Assembly: GCA_016200125.1 (NCBI GenBank)
Contig: JACQFK010000363.1
Span: 1 to 13,251 of the forward strand
DNA length: 13,251 nucleotides
Source: Planctomycetota bacterium
Lineage (GTDB): Bacteria > Planctomycetota > MHYJ01 > JACPRB01
Direction: 5' to 3'
Shown: piece by piece, positions 12,577 to 13,251 of the stretch
How the letters are laid out: every line of letters starts with the position of its first letter
Numbering within the stretch: position 1 is the first letter of the stretch
Notes under the pieces: generated by a model
What the model saw: only the letters and a program-made list of their open reading frames with translations
What the model was told of the DNA's origin: nothing
Databases searched by the model: none
Translations under genes and position numbers: made by a program

Positions 12577-13251
12577 CTACAGCGGCGGGAGGCTCTTTTC
12601 CAACTCTTTCCAGAACGCCGGGGGCGTGGTGAAACTCCCCAGCGATCCGTTTTTCGGATGATCGTCGCCGTGGAAGTCCGATCCGCCGGTCACCCGGAGC
12701 TGCCGGCGACGGGCAAGCTCCAGGAACCGCAGGTGCTTCGTCGAAGAGCGGTAGCGGTGGAAGACCTCGATGGCCCGGATCGGCGCGGAATCGAGGATGC
12801 GTTCGACGGTGGAAACGTCGTCCAGGAAGCCTGGATGCGCGAAGGAGGCGATCCCGCCGTGGTCGAGGATGAGCCGGGCGGCGTCCGCCGGGGTCATCTC
12901 GTTGGCGGCAACGTTCGCGGGCGAGCCCTGCCCCAGGTACTTGTTGAAGGCCTCGTCGATCGAGGCGACCAGCCCCTTCTTCACCATCGCGCGCGCCACG
13001 TGGCGCCGCCCCACCGACTTCCCCCCCGCCTCCTGAAGCACCTCCGCTGCCTCGAGCCCGACCCCGAGTTCCCCGAGCCTCGCGCAGATCCTCCCCACCC
13101 GTACGCGGCGCCCCTCGTGCAGCTCCGCGAGCCGCGCCTGGAGCGCGGGCGACGCGGAGTCGATGCCGAAGCCCAGCACGTGGACGTCGTGACCCTCGAA
13201 GCGCGACGACACCTCGATGCCGGGGATCACCCGGACCCCCTGGGCGCGGCC
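12577..13251 (-). CDS. PHP-domain phosphoesterase (TrpH/YciV-like), 5' end off window
   Basis: The frame is open to the right edge; 224 residues are visible and the N-terminus with the first metal motif (HTHTxxSDG in the family) is missing. The codon read as a start at 13230 is internal, since GRAQGV then R precede VIPGIEVS in frame. Recognisable PHP features are IPGIEVSS, HVLGFGID, GGIASFAHPG and the C-terminal TGGSDFHG, with metal-ligand Glu, His and Asp. The order fits the TrpH/YciV branch, whose studied members are 3',5'-nucleoside-bisphosphate phosphatases or RNase AM acting on short RNAs. It is probably a cytoplasmic metal-dependent phosphoesterase. It is followed by the first kinase after 17 nt and may be co-transcribed, without obvious functional link. 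The exact substrate cannot be read from the sequence. Confidence 0.9.
   Translation of the reverse strand, partial: GRAQGVRVIPGIEVSSRFEGHDVHVLGFGIDSASPALQARLAELHEGRRVRVGRICARLGELGVGLEAAEVLQEAGGKSVGRRHVARAMVKKGLVASIDEAFNKYLGQGSPANVAANEMTPADAARLILDHGGIASFAHPGFLDDVSTVERILDSAPIRAIEVFHRYRSSTKHLRFLELARRRQLRVTGGSDFHGDDHPKNGSLGSFTTPPAFWKELEKSLPPL

Noticed and set aside
12574..12603. Promoter for the upstream kinase: TTGGAA, 18-nt spacer, TAGACT
   Set aside because: Each hexamer matches consensus at only four of six positions and the element lies within the end of the PHP coding region; it is too weak to list.
8777..12661. 1294-codon open frame on the plus strand, antisense to both kinases
   Set aside because: The translation is Arg/Gly/Asp/His/Leu-rich shadow sequence of a high-GC gene; the opposite strand encodes two full kinases with intact motifs.

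Overview
The window is a GC-rich stretch (roughly two thirds or more G+C by eye) in which every gene I can support lies on the minus strand. It therefore reads from right to left as one long co-directional array. Lipoprotein signal peptides with lipoboxes, a CsgG-like lipoprotein, membrane-anchored eukaryotic-type Ser/Thr kinases, a futalosine-pathway (MqnE) menaquinone gene and mixed Shine-Dalgarno/leaderless starts suggest a Gram-negative, high-GC, soil- or sediment-type lineage. Planctomycetota, Acidobacteriota or Myxococcota are all plausible; the sequence alone does not decide, and there is no rRNA or tRNA in the window.

Layout in transcription order: (1) 13251-12577, 5'-truncated PHP-domain phosphoesterase (TrpH/YciV-like). 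(2) 12559-10751, Ser/Thr kinase with a C-terminal eight-helix membrane domain. (3) 10748-10687, two back-to-back 31-bp palindromes in the 90-nt gap between the kinases. (4) 10660-8369, a second Ser/Thr kinase with a long Pro-rich linker and a co-linear eight-helix membrane domain. (5) 8350-5561, a 929-residue FAD + 4Fe-4S + CCG-domain 2-hydroxyacid dehydrogenase whose start codon sits just after a perfect TATAAT. (6) 5528-4809, HEAT-repeat-like lipoprotein. (7) 4751-3669, aminofutalosine synthase MqnE. (8) 3659-1331, exported transglutaminase-like protein interrupted by a frameshift near 2951. (9) 1261-362, CsgG-like lipoprotein carrying a C-terminal double zinc ribbon. (10) 339-1, exported double-zinc-ribbon protein with a Pro/Lys/Glu-rich tail, running off the left edge.

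How they may work together: gaps are short (9 to 90 nt), so read-through is likely, but recognisable promoter elements precede mqnE, the dehydrogenase and the CsgG gene, which points to several transcription units. The dehydrogenase (an electron donor to quinone in its family) and mqnE (menaquinone synthesis) share a respiratory theme. The two kinases are tandem paralogues and probably membrane-tethered signalling proteins. The CsgG-like lipoprotein and its neighbour share an identical 26-residue-period zinc-ribbon module and form a small envelope operon with its own promoter.

Most notable signals: the paired palindromes, whose only stem mismatches become G.U pairs in the transcribed strand; the duplicated kinase/8-TM architecture; the exported double zinc ribbons linked to CsgG; and the transglutaminase frameshift. 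I found no CRISPR array, insertion sequence, tRNA or rRNA. I see no clear-cut new defence or mobile system.
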